Shown here piece after piece: positions 1-10,447 of a stretch of DNA of 64,000 nt. The translations under genes were made by a program, and so were the position numbers. Position 1 is the stretch's first letter; every line of letters begins with the position of its first letter. Origin of the DNA: Antarcticimicrobium luteum (GTDB lineage Bacteria; Pseudomonadota; Alphaproteobacteria; Rhodobacterales; Rhodobacteraceae); the NCBI RefSeq assembly GCF_004358185.1, contig NZ_SMUV01000071.1:213751-277750 (forward strand), in the 5' to 3' direction. The notes under the pieces were generated by a model. It had not been told where the DNA came from. It searched no databases and was given only the letters and a program-made list of their open reading frames with translations.

Positions 1-531
1 CGCCACATAGCGGGTCAGCAGCCCGTAAAGCGCGAACATCAGCGCCGAGATCAACGGGATCACGGCAGCGGGGTCGAACACGCCCATGCCCGGTTGCAGA
101 ATGATCAGCACGCCGATCAGACCGACGCCGATCGCCGCCCAGCGCCGCCAGCCGACGCTCTCGCCCAGCACCGGGCCGGAGAGGGCGGCGACCAACAGCG
201 GATAGCAGATGAACACCGCCTGGCTCTGGATCAGACCCAGCAGGGTGAACCCGTAGATCGCCACGCAAACCTCGCCCGCCAGCAGCAGCCCGCGAAAGAT
301 CTGCAACAGCCGCTGCTCGGTCCTGGCCGCCCGGCGCAACCCGCCCGGCGCGCGCGCGGCCAGGGCGATCACGAAGGCCGAGAAGAACCAGTAGCGGATC
401 ATCACCACCATCCAGGTGTTGTAAGTCCCCGCCAGGTGACGCGAGATGCCGTCCTGCAGGGCGAAGACGATGGTCGCCGCGACCATCAGGACGATGCCCA
501 GCGGTACGGAGTTGCGTTGCGGCTCGGTCAT
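1..531 (-). CDS. EamA/DMT-family transporter (3' part outside window)
   Basis: Inner-membrane protein of the drug/metabolite transporter superfamily; the substrate cannot be told from sequence. About 177 N-terminal codons are visible, starting MTEPQRNSVPLGIVLMVAAT, with alternating hydrophobic helices and short basic loops such as the RRAARTEQR stretch, which fits the first half of a ten-helix EamA protein. The gene runs off the left edge, so the second EamA repeat is not seen. Its ATG at 531 overlaps the stop of the upstream mnmD-like gene by four bases (ATGA), so the two are probably cotranscribed and translationally coupled. Family assignment is fairly sure; the role in export is inference. 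Confidence 0.8.
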   Translation of the reverse strand, partial: MTEPQRNSVPLGIVLMVAATIVFALQDGISRHLAGTYNTWMVVMIRYWFFSAFVIALAARAPGGLRRAARTEQRLLQIFRGLLLAGEVCVAIYGFTLLGLIQSQAVFICYPLLVAALSGPVLGESVGWRRWAAIGVGLIGVLIILQPGMGVFDPAAVIPLISALMFALYGLLTRYVA

Positions 532-1199
532 TGCGGCATCCTTGCGCATGTCATGTGGCGTTTGCGCCCGTAACCGGGGATGCGCTCGACGGCAAAGCCC
601 GCCGCAGCCAGTCCCCGGCGCACGAAGCCGGCCGCGGTATAGGTGGCCGCCATGCCGCCGGGGGCGCTATGGCGGGCGACCTGCGCCAACAGCTCATCGC
701 CCCAAAGCTCGGGATTCTTGGCCGGCGCGAACCCGTCGAGGAACCAGGCGTCGGCCTGGCCCTGCCAGCCCGGCAGTGTCTCGCGCGCGTCGCCCGCGAT
801 CATCTCGAACCGCAGCGTGCCGAGGTCGCAGGCGCCGGTCCCGGTCCAGACCACCAGGAACCGCGCCGCCCAGGGGGCGAGCTCGGGAAACGCCGCGAGC
901 GCGCGGGCCATGTCGGCGGGCGCCATCGGATAGGCCTCGAAGGTGGTAAAGCGCAGCGGCCCTTCCTGCCCGCTCTCTTCCCATGCCGCCCAGGCGGCGA
1001 GCAGGTTCAGCCCGGTGCCGAACCCCAGCTCGGCGATGTGAAACCCGGGGCGAAACCGCGCCGGCAGGTCATTGCCCGCCAGAAACACGTGCCGGGTCTC
1101 CTCGAGCCCGTTCTGGAGCGAGAAATAGGGATCGTCGAACCGGGACGAGACCGGGACCCCCTCTTCGCGCCAGGTGAGTTCCGCCCGCTGGTCGGCCAT
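528..1199 (-). CDS. mnmD: MnmD: tRNA (5-methylaminomethyl-2-thiouridine)-methyltransferase domain protein
   Basis: SAM-dependent methyltransferase matching the N-terminal half of bifunctional MnmC, which completes the wobble modification mnm5s2U34 in tRNAs. The protein is 223 aa. It has a SAM-binding ELGFGTG at residues 57-63 and the family motif FLDGFAPAKNPELW at 153-166. The start at 1199 (MADQRAELTW) is chosen because the protein begins there in homologous fashion; longer in-frame starts would run across the divergent neighbour. The oxidoreductase half of MnmC is encoded separately and divergently 55 bp away (1255-2298). The stop overlaps the EamA start. Family assignment is firm. Confidence 0.88.
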   Translation of the reverse strand: MADQRAELTWREEGVPVSSRFDDPYFSLQNGLEETRHVFLAGNDLPARFRPGFHIAELGFGTGLNLLAAWAAWEESGQEGPLRFTTFEAYPMAPADMARALAAFPELAPWAARFLVVWTGTGACDLGTLRFEMIAGDARETLPGWQGQADAWFLDGFAPAKNPELWGDELLAQVARHSAPGGMAATYTAAGFVRRGLAAAGFAVERIPGYGRKRHMTCARMPQ

Positions 1200-1254
1200 C
1201 GTCGTTTTCCGTACAAGGTGGTGAGCGGCGCGACATTGGAGAAAGGCGGCGGGA

Positions 1255-2298
1255 ATGGCAATGGCGGATGTGACGGTACGCGGGGCGGGGATTTTCGGCC
1301 TCTCGATAGCCTGGGTTTGCGCCCGGCGCGGCGCCCGGGTGCAGCTGATCGACCCCCATGGTCCCGGCGCCGGCGCCAGTGGCGGGCTGGTCGGCGCGCT
1401 GGCCCCGCATGTGCCGGAAAACTGGAATGCCAAGAAGGCGTTCCAGTTCGACAGCCTCATCATGGCCGAAGGGTTCTGGGCGGATGTGGAGCAGACCGGC
1501 GGCGTCTCACCGGGCTATGGCCGTACCGGGAGGCTGCAACCGATCACCGACGATCGCGCGCTTGAACTGGCCCGCGCCCGCGAGGCGACGGCGGCGGATC
1601 TCTGGCAGGGCAAGGCGCGCTGGCAGGTGCGGCCGGCGGCAGAGCTTGGCCCGTGGGTTCCGCCCAGCGCCACCGGGCATGTCATCCACGATACGCTCAG
1701 CGCCCGGATGCACCCGCGTCGCGCCTGCGCCGCGCTGGCCGCCGCGCTGCGCGCGCTGGGGGTGGAGATCGCCGCCGAGGGCCCGGATCGCGGCGTTGTG
1801 GTCCACGCCACCGGCGTGGCCGGGCTGGAGGAGCTCAACGCACATTTCGGCAAGGTGGTGGGCGGCGCCGTCAAGGGACAGGGCGCGCTGCTGCGCTTCG
1901 ATGCCGGGCCGGAGGCGCCGCAGATCTTTGCCGATGCGGTGCATATCGTGCCGCACGCCGACGGCACGCTCGCCATCGGATCGACCAGCGAACGGGACTT
2001 CGATGACCCCAAGGCCACCGATGCGCAGCTCGACGCGGTGATCGAACGCGCCGTGAACGCCATGCCGGTCCTGCATGGTGCGGCGGTGATCGAGCGTTGG
2101 GCAGGGCTGCGGCCGCGGGCGAAATCGCGGGCGCCGATGCTGGGCGCCCATCCCCTTTATCCGGGCCAGTTCATCGCCAATGGCGGCTTCAAGATCGGCT
2201 TTGGCATGGCCCCCAGGGTCGCCGGGGTGATGGCCGATCTGGTGCTGGAAGGACGCGATGCGATCCCGGAGGGGTTCCACCCCGAGGCCTCGCTCTGA
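1255..2298 (+). CDS. FAD-dependent oxidoreductase, MnmC C-terminal-like (DAO family)
   Basis: D-amino-acid-oxidase-fold flavoprotein of 347 aa. The dinucleotide-binding motif VRGAGIFGLSIA is at the N-terminus. A family-typical C-terminal segment (IANGGFKIGFGMAPRVAG) closes the FAD site. In bifunctional MnmC this fold oxidatively removes the carboxymethyl group from cmnm5U34 before methylation. The divergent neighbour is the methyltransferase half, so a split MnmC is the most economical reading; a general glycine/D-amino-acid oxidase remains possible. ATG at 1255 is preceded by GGAGAAAGG with 8 bp spacing; a second ATG at 1261 is also usable. Confidence 0.75.
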   Translation: MAMADVTVRGAGIFGLSIAWVCARRGARVQLIDPHGPGAGASGGLVGALAPHVPENWNAKKAFQFDSLIMAEGFWADVEQTGGVSPGYGRTGRLQPITDDRALELARAREATAADLWQGKARWQVRPAAELGPWVPPSATGHVIHDTLSARMHPRRACAALAAALRALGVEIAAEGPDRGVVVHATGVAGLEELNAHFGKVVGGAVKGQGALLRFDAGPEAPQIFADAVHIVPHADGTLAIGSTSERDFDDPKATDAQLDAVIERAVNAMPVLHGAAVIERWAGLRPRAKSRAPMLGAHPLYPGQFIANGGFKIGFGMAPRVAGVMADLVLEGRDAIPEGFHPEASL

Positions 2299-2311
2299 CA
2301 GGAGGATGACA

Positions 2312-2719
2312 ATGCCCCCCACCGTAGCCGCGCTTGACCATCTGGTGCTGACCGTCGCCGACATCGACGCCACCCTGCGGTTCTACACGCAGGTGATGGG
2401 GATGCGGGCCGAAACCTTCCGCCCCGCCGACGGCTCCAGTCGCCACGCGCTGAGCTTCGGCGCGCAAAAGATCAACCTGCACCCGGCGACGGCCCCCTTC
2501 GATCCCAAGGCGGCGCATCCCGGCCCCGGCACCGCCGATCTGTGTTTTCTGACCGGCACCCCGCTGGCCGACTGGCAGGCGCATCTTGCCGCCTGCGGCG
2601 TCGCGGTCGAGGAAGGCCCGGTGCCCCGCACCGGCGCCACCGGGCCGATCCTGTCGCTCTATATCCGCGATCCGGACGGCAACCTGATCGAGATCAGCAC
2701 CCGGGCGGACAGGATCTGA
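2312..2719 (+). CDS. VOC-family (glyoxalase/dioxygenase-fold) protein
   Basis: Small 135-aa vicinal-oxygen-chelate protein. It begins ALDHLVLTVADIDATLRFY, the standard first beta-alpha-beta unit with a metal-ligand His, and ends with YIRDPDGNLIEI, which carries the usual C-terminal Glu ligand. A single VOC repeat pair is present, so it is probably a homodimer. Substrate is unknown; candidates include glyoxalase-like or antibiotic-resistance-like activities. The start at 2312 is set by a perfect AGGAGG at 2300-2305. Only 13 bp separate it from the preceding FAD oxidoreductase, so the two are probably one operon. Confidence 0.8.
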   Translation: MPPTVAALDHLVLTVADIDATLRFYTQVMGMRAETFRPADGSSRHALSFGAQKINLHPATAPFDPKAAHPGPGTADLCFLTGTPLADWQAHLAACGVAVEEGPVPRTGATGPILSLYIRDPDGNLIEISTRADRI

Positions 2720-2731
2720 GGGCGCGCGGGC

Positions 2732-3274
2732 TCAGCGCCCGATTTCGGCGCGCAGCTTGTTCATCAGCGCCTGAAGCGTCCTGGTGTACTGTTCGCTGAT
2801 CAGCCGGCCGTCGGCGTCGAACTGGTTGCGGCAATCCGCCAGATGCAACTCAGGCTCCGACAGCAGACGCGGCTGGAACGGCACCATGAAGCCGCGCAGA
2901 ACCATCTGCGCCCGCTCGCCCCCCGCGCGGCCCGCCGCCGCCGACATCACCGCCACCGGCTTGTCGGCCCAGGGTTTGCCCTCGGTGCGGCTGACCCAGT
3001 CGAGCGCGTTCTTGAGCACGCCCGAGGGCCCCTTGTTGTACTCCGGGGTCGAGATCACCACCGCGTCGGCCTGCGCGATCTGCTCGGCCAGCCGCTGCAC
3101 CGGGGCGGGGATGCCCTCGGCCTCCTCGACGTCCCCGTGATAGAGTGGCAGGTCCAGATCCGCCTCGGTAAACGTGGCGGCCCCGAACAGGCGGGCCGCC
3201 TCGCGGATCAGCTTGCGGTTGGCGGACGCCCGGCGCAGCGCGCCGGACAGGCCCAGAAGGGCGGGATCGGACAT
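2732..3274 (-). CDS. NADPH-dependent FMN reductase (ChrR/WrbA-like flavodoxin fold)
   Basis: A 180-aa flavodoxin-fold oxidoreductase. The N-terminal LSGALRRASANRKL loop is the FMN-phosphate-binding region, and STPEYNKGPSGVLKNALDWVSR is the hallmark PEYN/S...LKNAiDW segment of the NADPH-dependent FMN reductase family (chromate or quinone reductases). It probably reduces quinones, azo compounds or chromate in the cytosol using NAD(P)H. Its start is supported by GGAGGTGA a few bases upstream on the minus strand. It is convergent with the VOC gene and has no obvious partner. Confidence 0.85.
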   Translation of the reverse strand: MSDPALLGLSGALRRASANRKLIREAARLFGAATFTEADLDLPLYHGDVEEAEGIPAPVQRLAEQIAQADAVVISTPEYNKGPSGVLKNALDWVSRTEGKPWADKPVAVMSAAAGRAGGERAQMVLRGFMVPFQPRLLSEPELHLADCRNQFDADGRLISEQYTRTLQALMNKLRAEIGR

Positions 3275-3344
3275 ATCGGGTCACCTCCGGTTGTGGGTCA
3301 TGTCCTGACATAGGACAGCCCGACGGCGGGGACCACCCGACGCC

Positions 3345-4007
3345 CTACCCGGAGGGGATCATCACGATTTCGACCCGGCGGTTCCGCGCCTTGCCCTCCT
3401 CGGTCAGGTTCGAGGCGATCGGCTCTTCCTCGCCGCGTCCGATGGTGGACAGACGGGCATAGGACACACCGTTGGCCTGAAGGATGTCGGCCACCGCGTT
3501 GGCGCGGCGCTTCGACAGACCGATGTTATAGGCGGCGTCGCCGTCGCTGTCGGTGTGGCCGACCACCCGCACCGTCATGTCCGGGTAGCGTTGCAGATGC
3601 GCGGCGACCCTGTTCAGATCGGAACGCAGAGCCGGGCGCACCTCGAAACTGTCAGTGGCGAAGGTGATGTCATTGGGCAGCGATACGATCAGCCGGTCGC
3701 CTGTATTGGTGATGGTGATGCCGTCGCTGGACAGATCGCGGCGCAGCTCGGCCTCCTGCCGGTCGAGGCTTTCGCCGATCCCTGCGCCGACGATCGCACC
3801 AAGCGTCGCGCCGCCCAGCACCGCCGTGGTCTTGTGCGGCGACCCCGAAACGGCACCGATCCCCGCGCCAAGAAGCCCGCCGATCAGCGCGCCCTGCTTG
3901 GTCTTGCGGTTCGGGTCACCCGGATCGATCCGAGCCGGATCGGTGCAGGCGCCGAGCAGAAAGACGGCGCTGATTGCGGTCGCGGTGGTAAGTTTCACAA
4001 GCTTCAT
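3345..4007 (-). CDS. OmpA-family lipoprotein with glycine-zipper domain
   Basis: Outer-membrane-anchored, peptidoglycan-binding lipoprotein of 220 aa. The signal peptide ends in lipobox LLGAC (Cys at about 21). A glycine-zipper segment (GALIGGLLGAGIGAVSG and a second GA-rich run) follows. The C-terminal half is an OmpA domain with the peptidoglycan-binding signature VVGHTDSDGDAAYNIGLSKRRA. This domain order matches YiaD-type envelope proteins that tie the outer membrane to the cell wall. It stands alone between two unrelated genes. A second OmpA-domain gene lies at 11964-12920. Confidence 0.88.
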   Translation of the reverse strand: MKLVKLTTATAISAVFLLGACTDPARIDPGDPNRKTKQGALIGGLLGAGIGAVSGSPHKTTAVLGGATLGAIVGAGIGESLDRQEAELRRDLSSDGITITNTGDRLIVSLPNDITFATDSFEVRPALRSDLNRVAAHLQRYPDMTVRVVGHTDSDGDAAYNIGLSKRRANAVADILQANGVSYARLSTIGRGEEEPIASNLTEEGKARNRRVEIVMIPSG

Positions 4008-4172
4008 CGGGTTGCCTCATGCTCTGGTTCCGCGCGCGCCGGCCAGTCCGGTTCCTGACGCGGTTTGAGTTTGAGATATTATATCGGGGCGGGGCCGCCG
4101 TCACTCAAGCAAATGACCACCGGACTCGGCGGATTGCCGCGCATCCCGTGCCCCGATCGTGCCGCGTGCAGA

Positions 4173-5048
4173 TCAAAGGGCCGCGACCTCTTCCTCCCGG
4201 CCCTCGACCCGCGCAGATTCATAGGCCAGCAGCGCCCGTTTCACCGGCAGCCCCCAGTGATAGCCGCCGAGCCCGCCGGATTTGCGCAGGGCGCGGTGGC
4301 AAGGGATCAGCCAGCTGATCGGGTTGCGCCCCACGGCCGTGCCGACCGCGCGCACGGCCCGGGGGGATCCGATCGCCTGAGCGATTTCCGAATAGGTGGT
4401 CACATGGCCCGAGGGGATCCGCAGCAGCGCCTCCCAGACCTTGATCTGAAACGGCGCGCCGATGAGATAGAGCGGGGTCAGCTCCAGCCGGTCGCTCGCC
4501 GCGCCGAAAGCATTGAGCACCCAAGGCCGCAGCCGCATCACATCCTCGACGAACCGGGCCCCGGGCCAGCGGCCGACCAGATCCTCCATCGCGGCCTCTT
4601 CGCCGGTTTCGGCGGCAAAGCCGATGCCGCAGATGCCCTTGTCGGTGCCCATCACCAGCGCCGGTCCAAACGGGCTTTCGAACCAGCCCCAATAAATGGT
4701 CAGTCCGGCCCCGCCCCGGGCGAATTCGCCCGGGCTCATCGCCTCCCAGCGCAGGAACAGATCATGCAGGCGCCCGCCGCCCGACAGGCCGGCCGCATGG
4801 GCCGACTCCAGCGTGGTGAACCGCTCGCGCAGCAGCGCCTTGGCGTGGCCCAGCGTCAAATATTGCTGATACCGCTTGGGCGAGACGCCGACCCAAGCCG
4901 AAAACAGGCGCTGGAAATGCGCGGCACTCATATCCATTCTCGCCGCCAGATCCTCCAGCGTCAGGGTCTCGTCGCCCCGGTCGATCAGCTCGATCGCCCG
5001 GCGCATGACGTTGTAGTGATAGCTTCCCTCACGGGTTTCGACATTCAT
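4173..5048 (-). CDS. AraC-type HTH / methylated-DNA-protein cysteine methyltransferase (Ada-like)
   Basis: DNA alkylation-repair protein of 291 aa. An N-terminal AraC-type helix-turn-helix half (residues about 15-100, MSAAHFQRLFSAWVGVSPKRY) is fused to a C-terminal O6-alkylguanine-DNA alkyltransferase. The methyl-acceptor site is the Cys of IPCHRAL, preceded by RAVRAVGTAVGRNP. The zinc-binding N-terminal domain of E. coli Ada, which repairs phosphotriesters and triggers the adaptive response, is absent. Whether the HTH still regulates anything is open. The start at 5048 (MNVETREGSYHYNVM) is chosen over a longer frame that runs antisense into nth. It is divergent from nth, another DNA-repair gene. 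Confidence 0.85.
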   Translation of the reverse strand: MNVETREGSYHYNVMRRAIELIDRGDETLTLEDLAARMDMSAAHFQRLFSAWVGVSPKRYQQYLTLGHAKALLRERFTTLESAHAAGLSGGGRLHDLFLRWEAMSPGEFARGGAGLTIYWGWFESPFGPALVMGTDKGICGIGFAAETGEEAAMEDLVGRWPGARFVEDVMRLRPWVLNAFGAASDRLELTPLYLIGAPFQIKVWEALLRIPSGHVTTYSEIAQAIGSPRAVRAVGTAVGRNPISWLIPCHRALRKSGGLGGYHWGLPVKRALLAYESARVEGREEEVAAL

Positions 5049-5204
5049 TCCGGCTCTCCCGTCCTGCCTCCTGACCATAGCGCGCCGGACCGGCGCGACG
5101 CGACCCGAAAGCTGCGCAAATGCCGCCGCCCCGCAGTGTTTGCCGCCGCCACGGCCTGCGCTTTCGCGTTGCACGGCCCGTCCCGGCACGGCATTAAGGC
5201 GCGG

Positions 5205-5849
5205 ATGGCAAAGCAGCTCGATTATCACACGATCCGCGAGATCTTTACCCGCTTCCAGGCGCGCGAACCCGAACCAAGGGGAGAGCTGGAGCATGTCAAC
5301 GCCTATACGCTGGTGGTTGCCGTGGCGCTCAGCGCGCAGGCGACCGACGCGGGCGTGAACAGGGCCACACGCGCGCTGTTCCAGATCGCCGACACCCCGC
5401 AGAAGATGCTGGATCTGGGCGAAGAACGGCTGATCGAGCATATCAAGACCATCGGCCTGTTCCGCAACAAGGCCAAGAACGTGATGAAGCTGTCGAAGAT
5501 CCTCGTCGAGGAATACGACGGCATCGTCCCCAATTCCCGCGCCGCGCTGCAATCGCTGCCGGGGGTGGGGCGCAAGACCGCCAATGTGGTGCTGAATATG
5601 TGGTGGCATTACCCCGCGCAGGCGGTCGACACCCATATATTTCGGGTCGGCAACCGCAGCGGCATCTGCCCGGGCAAGGACGTGGATGCGGTCGAGCGCG
5701 CCATCGAGGACAACGTGCCGGTGGATTTCCAGCAACACGCGCATCACTGGCTGATCCTGCACGGAAGATACCATTGCAAGGCGCGCAAACCGCTGTGCGG
5801 AACCTGCCTGATCCGCGACCTGTGCCAATTCGAGGACAAGACTCTATGA
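5205..5849 (+). CDS. nth: Endonuclease III (DNA glycosylase/AP lyase)
   Basis: Base-excision repair enzyme that removes oxidised pyrimidines and cleaves the abasic site. The 214-aa protein has the helix-hairpin-helix LPGVGRKTANVVL with the catalytic Lys, the catalytic Asp in VDTHIFRV, and a C-terminal [4Fe-4S] ligand set spaced C-x6-C-x2-C-x5-C (CKARKPLCGTCLIRDLC). Length and motif order are standard. The stop overlaps the adenosine kinase start (ATGA, 5846-5849), giving a coupled nth-kinase-GNAT run. The start at 5205 follows AAGGCG; longer upstream frame is antisense to the Ada-like gene. Confidence 0.95.
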   Translation: MAKQLDYHTIREIFTRFQAREPEPRGELEHVNAYTLVVAVALSAQATDAGVNRATRALFQIADTPQKMLDLGEERLIEHIKTIGLFRNKAKNVMKLSKILVEEYDGIVPNSRAALQSLPGVGRKTANVVLNMWWHYPAQAVDTHIFRVGNRSGICPGKDVDAVERAIEDNVPVDFQQHAHHWLILHGRYHCKARKPLCGTCLIRDLCQFEDKTL

Positions 5850-6835
5850 AAACCTACCAGCTCGTCGGCATCGGCAATGCCGTCGTCGATGTCATCAGCC
5901 AGAACGAGGATGCCTTTCTGATCGAAAATGCGATCGAAAAGGGCATCATGCAACTGATCGAGCAGGACCGTGCCGAACAGCTTTACGGCGCGATGACCAA
6001 CCGGCTTCAGACCCCGGGCGGCTCGGTCGCCAACACCATCGCCGGCGCCGGTGCGCTGGGGCTGAACACCGCCTTTATCGGACGGGTGCGCGACGACGAT
6101 CTGGGCCGGTTCTATGCCGATGCGATGAACGAGGACGGGGTGGATTTCGTCAACCCGCCGGTGGCGGGCGGCGAGTTGCCGACCTCGCGCTCGATGATCT
6201 TCGTCTCGCCGGACGGCGAACGCTCGATGAACACCTATCTGGGGATTTCCTCGGATCTCAGCTCGGACGACGTGCCGTCCGAAGTTGCCGGCAAGGCCGA
6301 GCTGATGTTCCTCGAAGGCTACCTTTTCGACAAGGACAAGGGGAAAGAGGCGTTCCTGGAGGCCGCCCGCGACTGCCACACGGGCGGCGGCAAGATCGGC
6401 ATCGCCATTTCCGACCCGTTCTGCGTCGACCGGCACCGCGGCGATTTCCTGTCGCTGATCGAGCACCAGATGGATTTCGTGATCGGCAACGAGGCCGAGA
6501 TCCAGTCGCTGTTCCAGACCGATCACCTGGACGACGCGCTGGTGATGACCGCCGCGCTCTGCCCGCTGGTGGTCTGCACCCGCTCGGGCGACGGGGTGAC
6601 GGTGATGGAGGGCACCAGCCGCATCGATATTCCGGTCGACAAGATCACGCCGGTCGATGCCACCGGCGCCGGCGATCAATTCGCCGCCGGCTTCCTCTAT
6701 GGCATGGCCACCGGCCGCGATCTGGAGACCTGCGCCCGGATCGGCAACATCTGTGCCCGCGAGGTGATCAGCCATATCGGCCCGCGCCCGGAAACCAATG
6801 TCACCGAGCTTCTGCGCGAGGCCGGGCTGGTGTGA
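5846..6835 (+). CDS. Adenosine kinase-like PfkB-family sugar kinase
   Basis: Ribokinase-family enzyme of 329 aa, closest in style to bacterial adenosine kinases that salvage adenosine to AMP. Features: N-terminal GIGNAVVDVI substrate-binding strand, GGSVANTIAGAGALG at the sugar-contact loop, and PfkB signature 2 DATGAGDQFAAGFL near residue 270 with the catalytic Asp and anion-hole GAGD. The start overlaps the nth stop and the stop touches the next start (TGATG), so all three genes are likely coupled. PfkB membership is certain; adenosine as substrate is inferred from overall similarity. Confidence 0.87.
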   Translation: MKTYQLVGIGNAVVDVISQNEDAFLIENAIEKGIMQLIEQDRAEQLYGAMTNRLQTPGGSVANTIAGAGALGLNTAFIGRVRDDDLGRFYADAMNEDGVDFVNPPVAGGELPTSRSMIFVSPDGERSMNTYLGISSDLSSDDVPSEVAGKAELMFLEGYLFDKDKGKEAFLEAARDCHTGGGKIGIAISDPFCVDRHRGDFLSLIEHQMDFVIGNEAEIQSLFQTDHLDDALVMTAALCPLVVCTRSGDGVTVMEGTSRIDIPVDKITPVDATGAGDQFAAGFLYGMATGRDLETCARIGNICAREVISHIGPRPETNVTELLREAGLV

Positions 6836-7437
6836 TGACGCTGGAGCCCGGGTTCTACGACGTGCCTGCGGGCATGGTGGCAACGGTGGTGACCCATCTG
6901 GAGATGCGCGCCCCGGCCGCGCCGCGCCCGGTGCCGACGCCCGAGGGCGTCAGCCTGACCCGGATCGCGGCACCTGCGCCCGGCTGGTACCGCGACCTCT
7001 TCACCCGGGTGGGCGGCCAGGACTGGCTGTGGTTCTCGCGCCTCGGGCTCGATGACGCCGGGCTCTCGAGCATCCTCTGCGATCCCGGCGTTGACGTCTG
7101 GGCACTGGAAAAGGACGACCGCGCCGAGGGGCTGCTGGAGCTGGATTTCCGCGAAGAGGGCGCCTGCGAGCTGGCCTTTTTCGGAGTGACGCCGGCGCTG
7201 ATCGGTTCCGGCGCCGGACGGTTCATGATGAACGCGGCAATCGAAACGGCCTGGGCGCGGCCGATCACCCGCTTTCACGTGCACACCTGTACGCTCGACA
7301 GCCCCGGCGCGCTGGGGTTCTATCGCCGCAGCGGCTTTACACCGATCCGCCAGCAGGTGGAGATCGCCCCGGACCCGCGGCTGAACGGCAACCTGCCGCG
7401 CGAGGCCGGGCCGCATATCCCAATCTTCGAAGGCTGA
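6835..7437 (+). CDS. GNAT-family N-acetyltransferase
   Basis: A 200-aa acetyltransferase with the GNAT core in its second half: the strand ELAFFGVTPALIGSGAGRFMM is motif A with a slightly altered acetyl-CoA loop (GSGAG), followed by HVHTCTLDSPGALGFYRRSGF, the conserved motif B ending in the F-Y-x-x-x-G-F helix. The acceptor is unknown. The ATG at 6835 shares one base with the kinase stop. It ends the nth operon and is convergent with the small lipoprotein gene. Confidence 0.8.
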   Translation: MTLEPGFYDVPAGMVATVVTHLEMRAPAAPRPVPTPEGVSLTRIAAPAPGWYRDLFTRVGGQDWLWFSRLGLDDAGLSSILCDPGVDVWALEKDDRAEGLLELDFREEGACELAFFGVTPALIGSGAGRFMMNAAIETAWARPITRFHVHTCTLDSPGALGFYRRSGFTPIRQQVEIAPDPRLNGNLPREAGPHIPIFEG

Positions 7438-7462
7438 GCCGGGCCGGTCGCCCCCCGCGCCC

Positions 7463-7657
7463 TCAGCCGCCCAGACGCAACAGGGCGGTTCCGACGGTGA
7501 CGCGGACCGGACCGCAGCCCTGCCCCACCGACATACGCCCCCTTGGACCGGCGGTCCCGACACCGACCCCAAGGTTCACATCGACGGGTTGCTTGCACTC
7601 TTCGCACCCGGTCAACAGCAGGGCCGCCACAATCAGCAGAATCGATCGGATTGGCAT
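7463..7657 (-). CDS. Small Cys-containing lipoprotein, function unknown
   Basis: A 64-aa protein. A 16-residue hydrophobic signal ends in lipobox LLTGC, so the mature lipoprotein is only about 47 residues. It contains three further Cys (EECKQPV... and GQGCGPV), which may form disulfides in the periplasm. The start is well supported by GGAGGTG 6 bp before the ATG on the minus strand, which argues that this short frame is real. It lies downstream of rppH in the same direction (about 70 bp gap). I do not recognise a family. Confidence 0.6.
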   Translation of the reverse strand: MPIRSILLIVAALLLTGCEECKQPVDVNLGVGVGTAGPRGRMSVGQGCGPVRVTVGTALLRLGG

Positions 7658-7729
7658 CGGTACACCTCCGGCAACCTCCCCAACGATAACGTGGCGGCTG
7701 CCGCCGACAAAGGGAAATGACCGGCCGGT

Positions 7730-8215
7730 CTACCCCAGATAAGGCGCGAATTCCTCGACCACCTTTTCGTAGACCGCACGCTTGAACGGGACGATCCGCT
7801 CCACCAGATGCGCCGGCTCCTGCCATCGCCAGGTGCTGAATTCCGGGTGTTCGGTTTCGATGTTCACCTGATCGTCGCGGCCAGTGAACCGCATCAGAAA
7901 CCATTTCTGTTTTTGCCCGCGATAGCGGCCCTTCCAGATATGCGGCACCAGATCCTGCGGCAGTTCATAGGGCAGCCACTGGGCGCTCTCCGCCACGATC
8001 TCGACCAGATCGGCGGTCACCCCGGTCTCTTCCCACAGCTCGCGCAGCGCCGCCTCCTGCGGGGCCTCACCCTTGTCCACCCCGCCCTGGGGCATTTGCC
8101 AGGCCTCCTCGTAGCGGTCGCGGCGCTGACCGACAAAGACATGGCCTTCGGCGTTCATCAACATCACGCCCACACAGGGGCGATAGGGCAGCTTGGCGAT
8201 TTCATCAGGGGTCAT
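7730..8215 (-). CDS. rppH: RNA pyrophosphohydrolase (Nudix)
   Basis: Removes pyrophosphate from the 5' end of triphosphorylated RNAs, opening them to RNase E decay. The 161-aa protein has the full Nudix box at residues 44-66 ([10 protein letters not shown] then [12 protein letters not shown]) and the RppH-typical [11 protein letters not shown]-terminus, WQMPQGG, and W-x-P-Y-x-L-P region. Length fits alphaproteobacterial RppH (often annotated dinucleoside polyphosphate hydrolase, IalA). Start [13 protein letters not shown] at 8215. It is divergent from fadH. Confidence 0.93.
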   Translation of the reverse strand: MTPDEIAKLPYRPCVGVMLMNAEGHVFVGQRRDRYEEAWQMPQGGVDKGEAPQEAALRELWEETGVTADLVEIVAESAQWLPYELPQDLVPHIWKGRYRGQKQKWFLMRFTGRDDQVNIETEHPEFSTWRWQEPAHLVERIVPFKRAVYEKVVEEFAPYLG

Positions 8216-8277
8216 CCGGGCGGCTCCTCACTTGCCCGCCCTGTCTAGCGCCTGTTCCGCGCGGTGCAAGCGGGTGA

Positions 8278-10368
<2,091 letters not shown>

Positions 10369-10388
10369 GGGGACGATCCGCCCCGGTC

Positions 10389-10418
10389 CCGCCTCTCCTC
10401 GGCTCGAGAGAGAGGCGG
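10389..10418. terminator. GC-rich hairpin between convergent fadH and ABM genes
   Basis: Perfect 9-bp stem CCGCCTCTC (10389-10397) with GAGAGGCGG (10410-10418) around a 12-base loop. It lies 20 bases after the fadH stop and ahead of the convergent monooxygenase stop. There is no T-run on either strand, so intrinsic termination is uncertain. Confidence 0.35.
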
Positions 10419-10447
10419 TGTCCGGGCTGAGGCGCCAGAGCCGCCTG

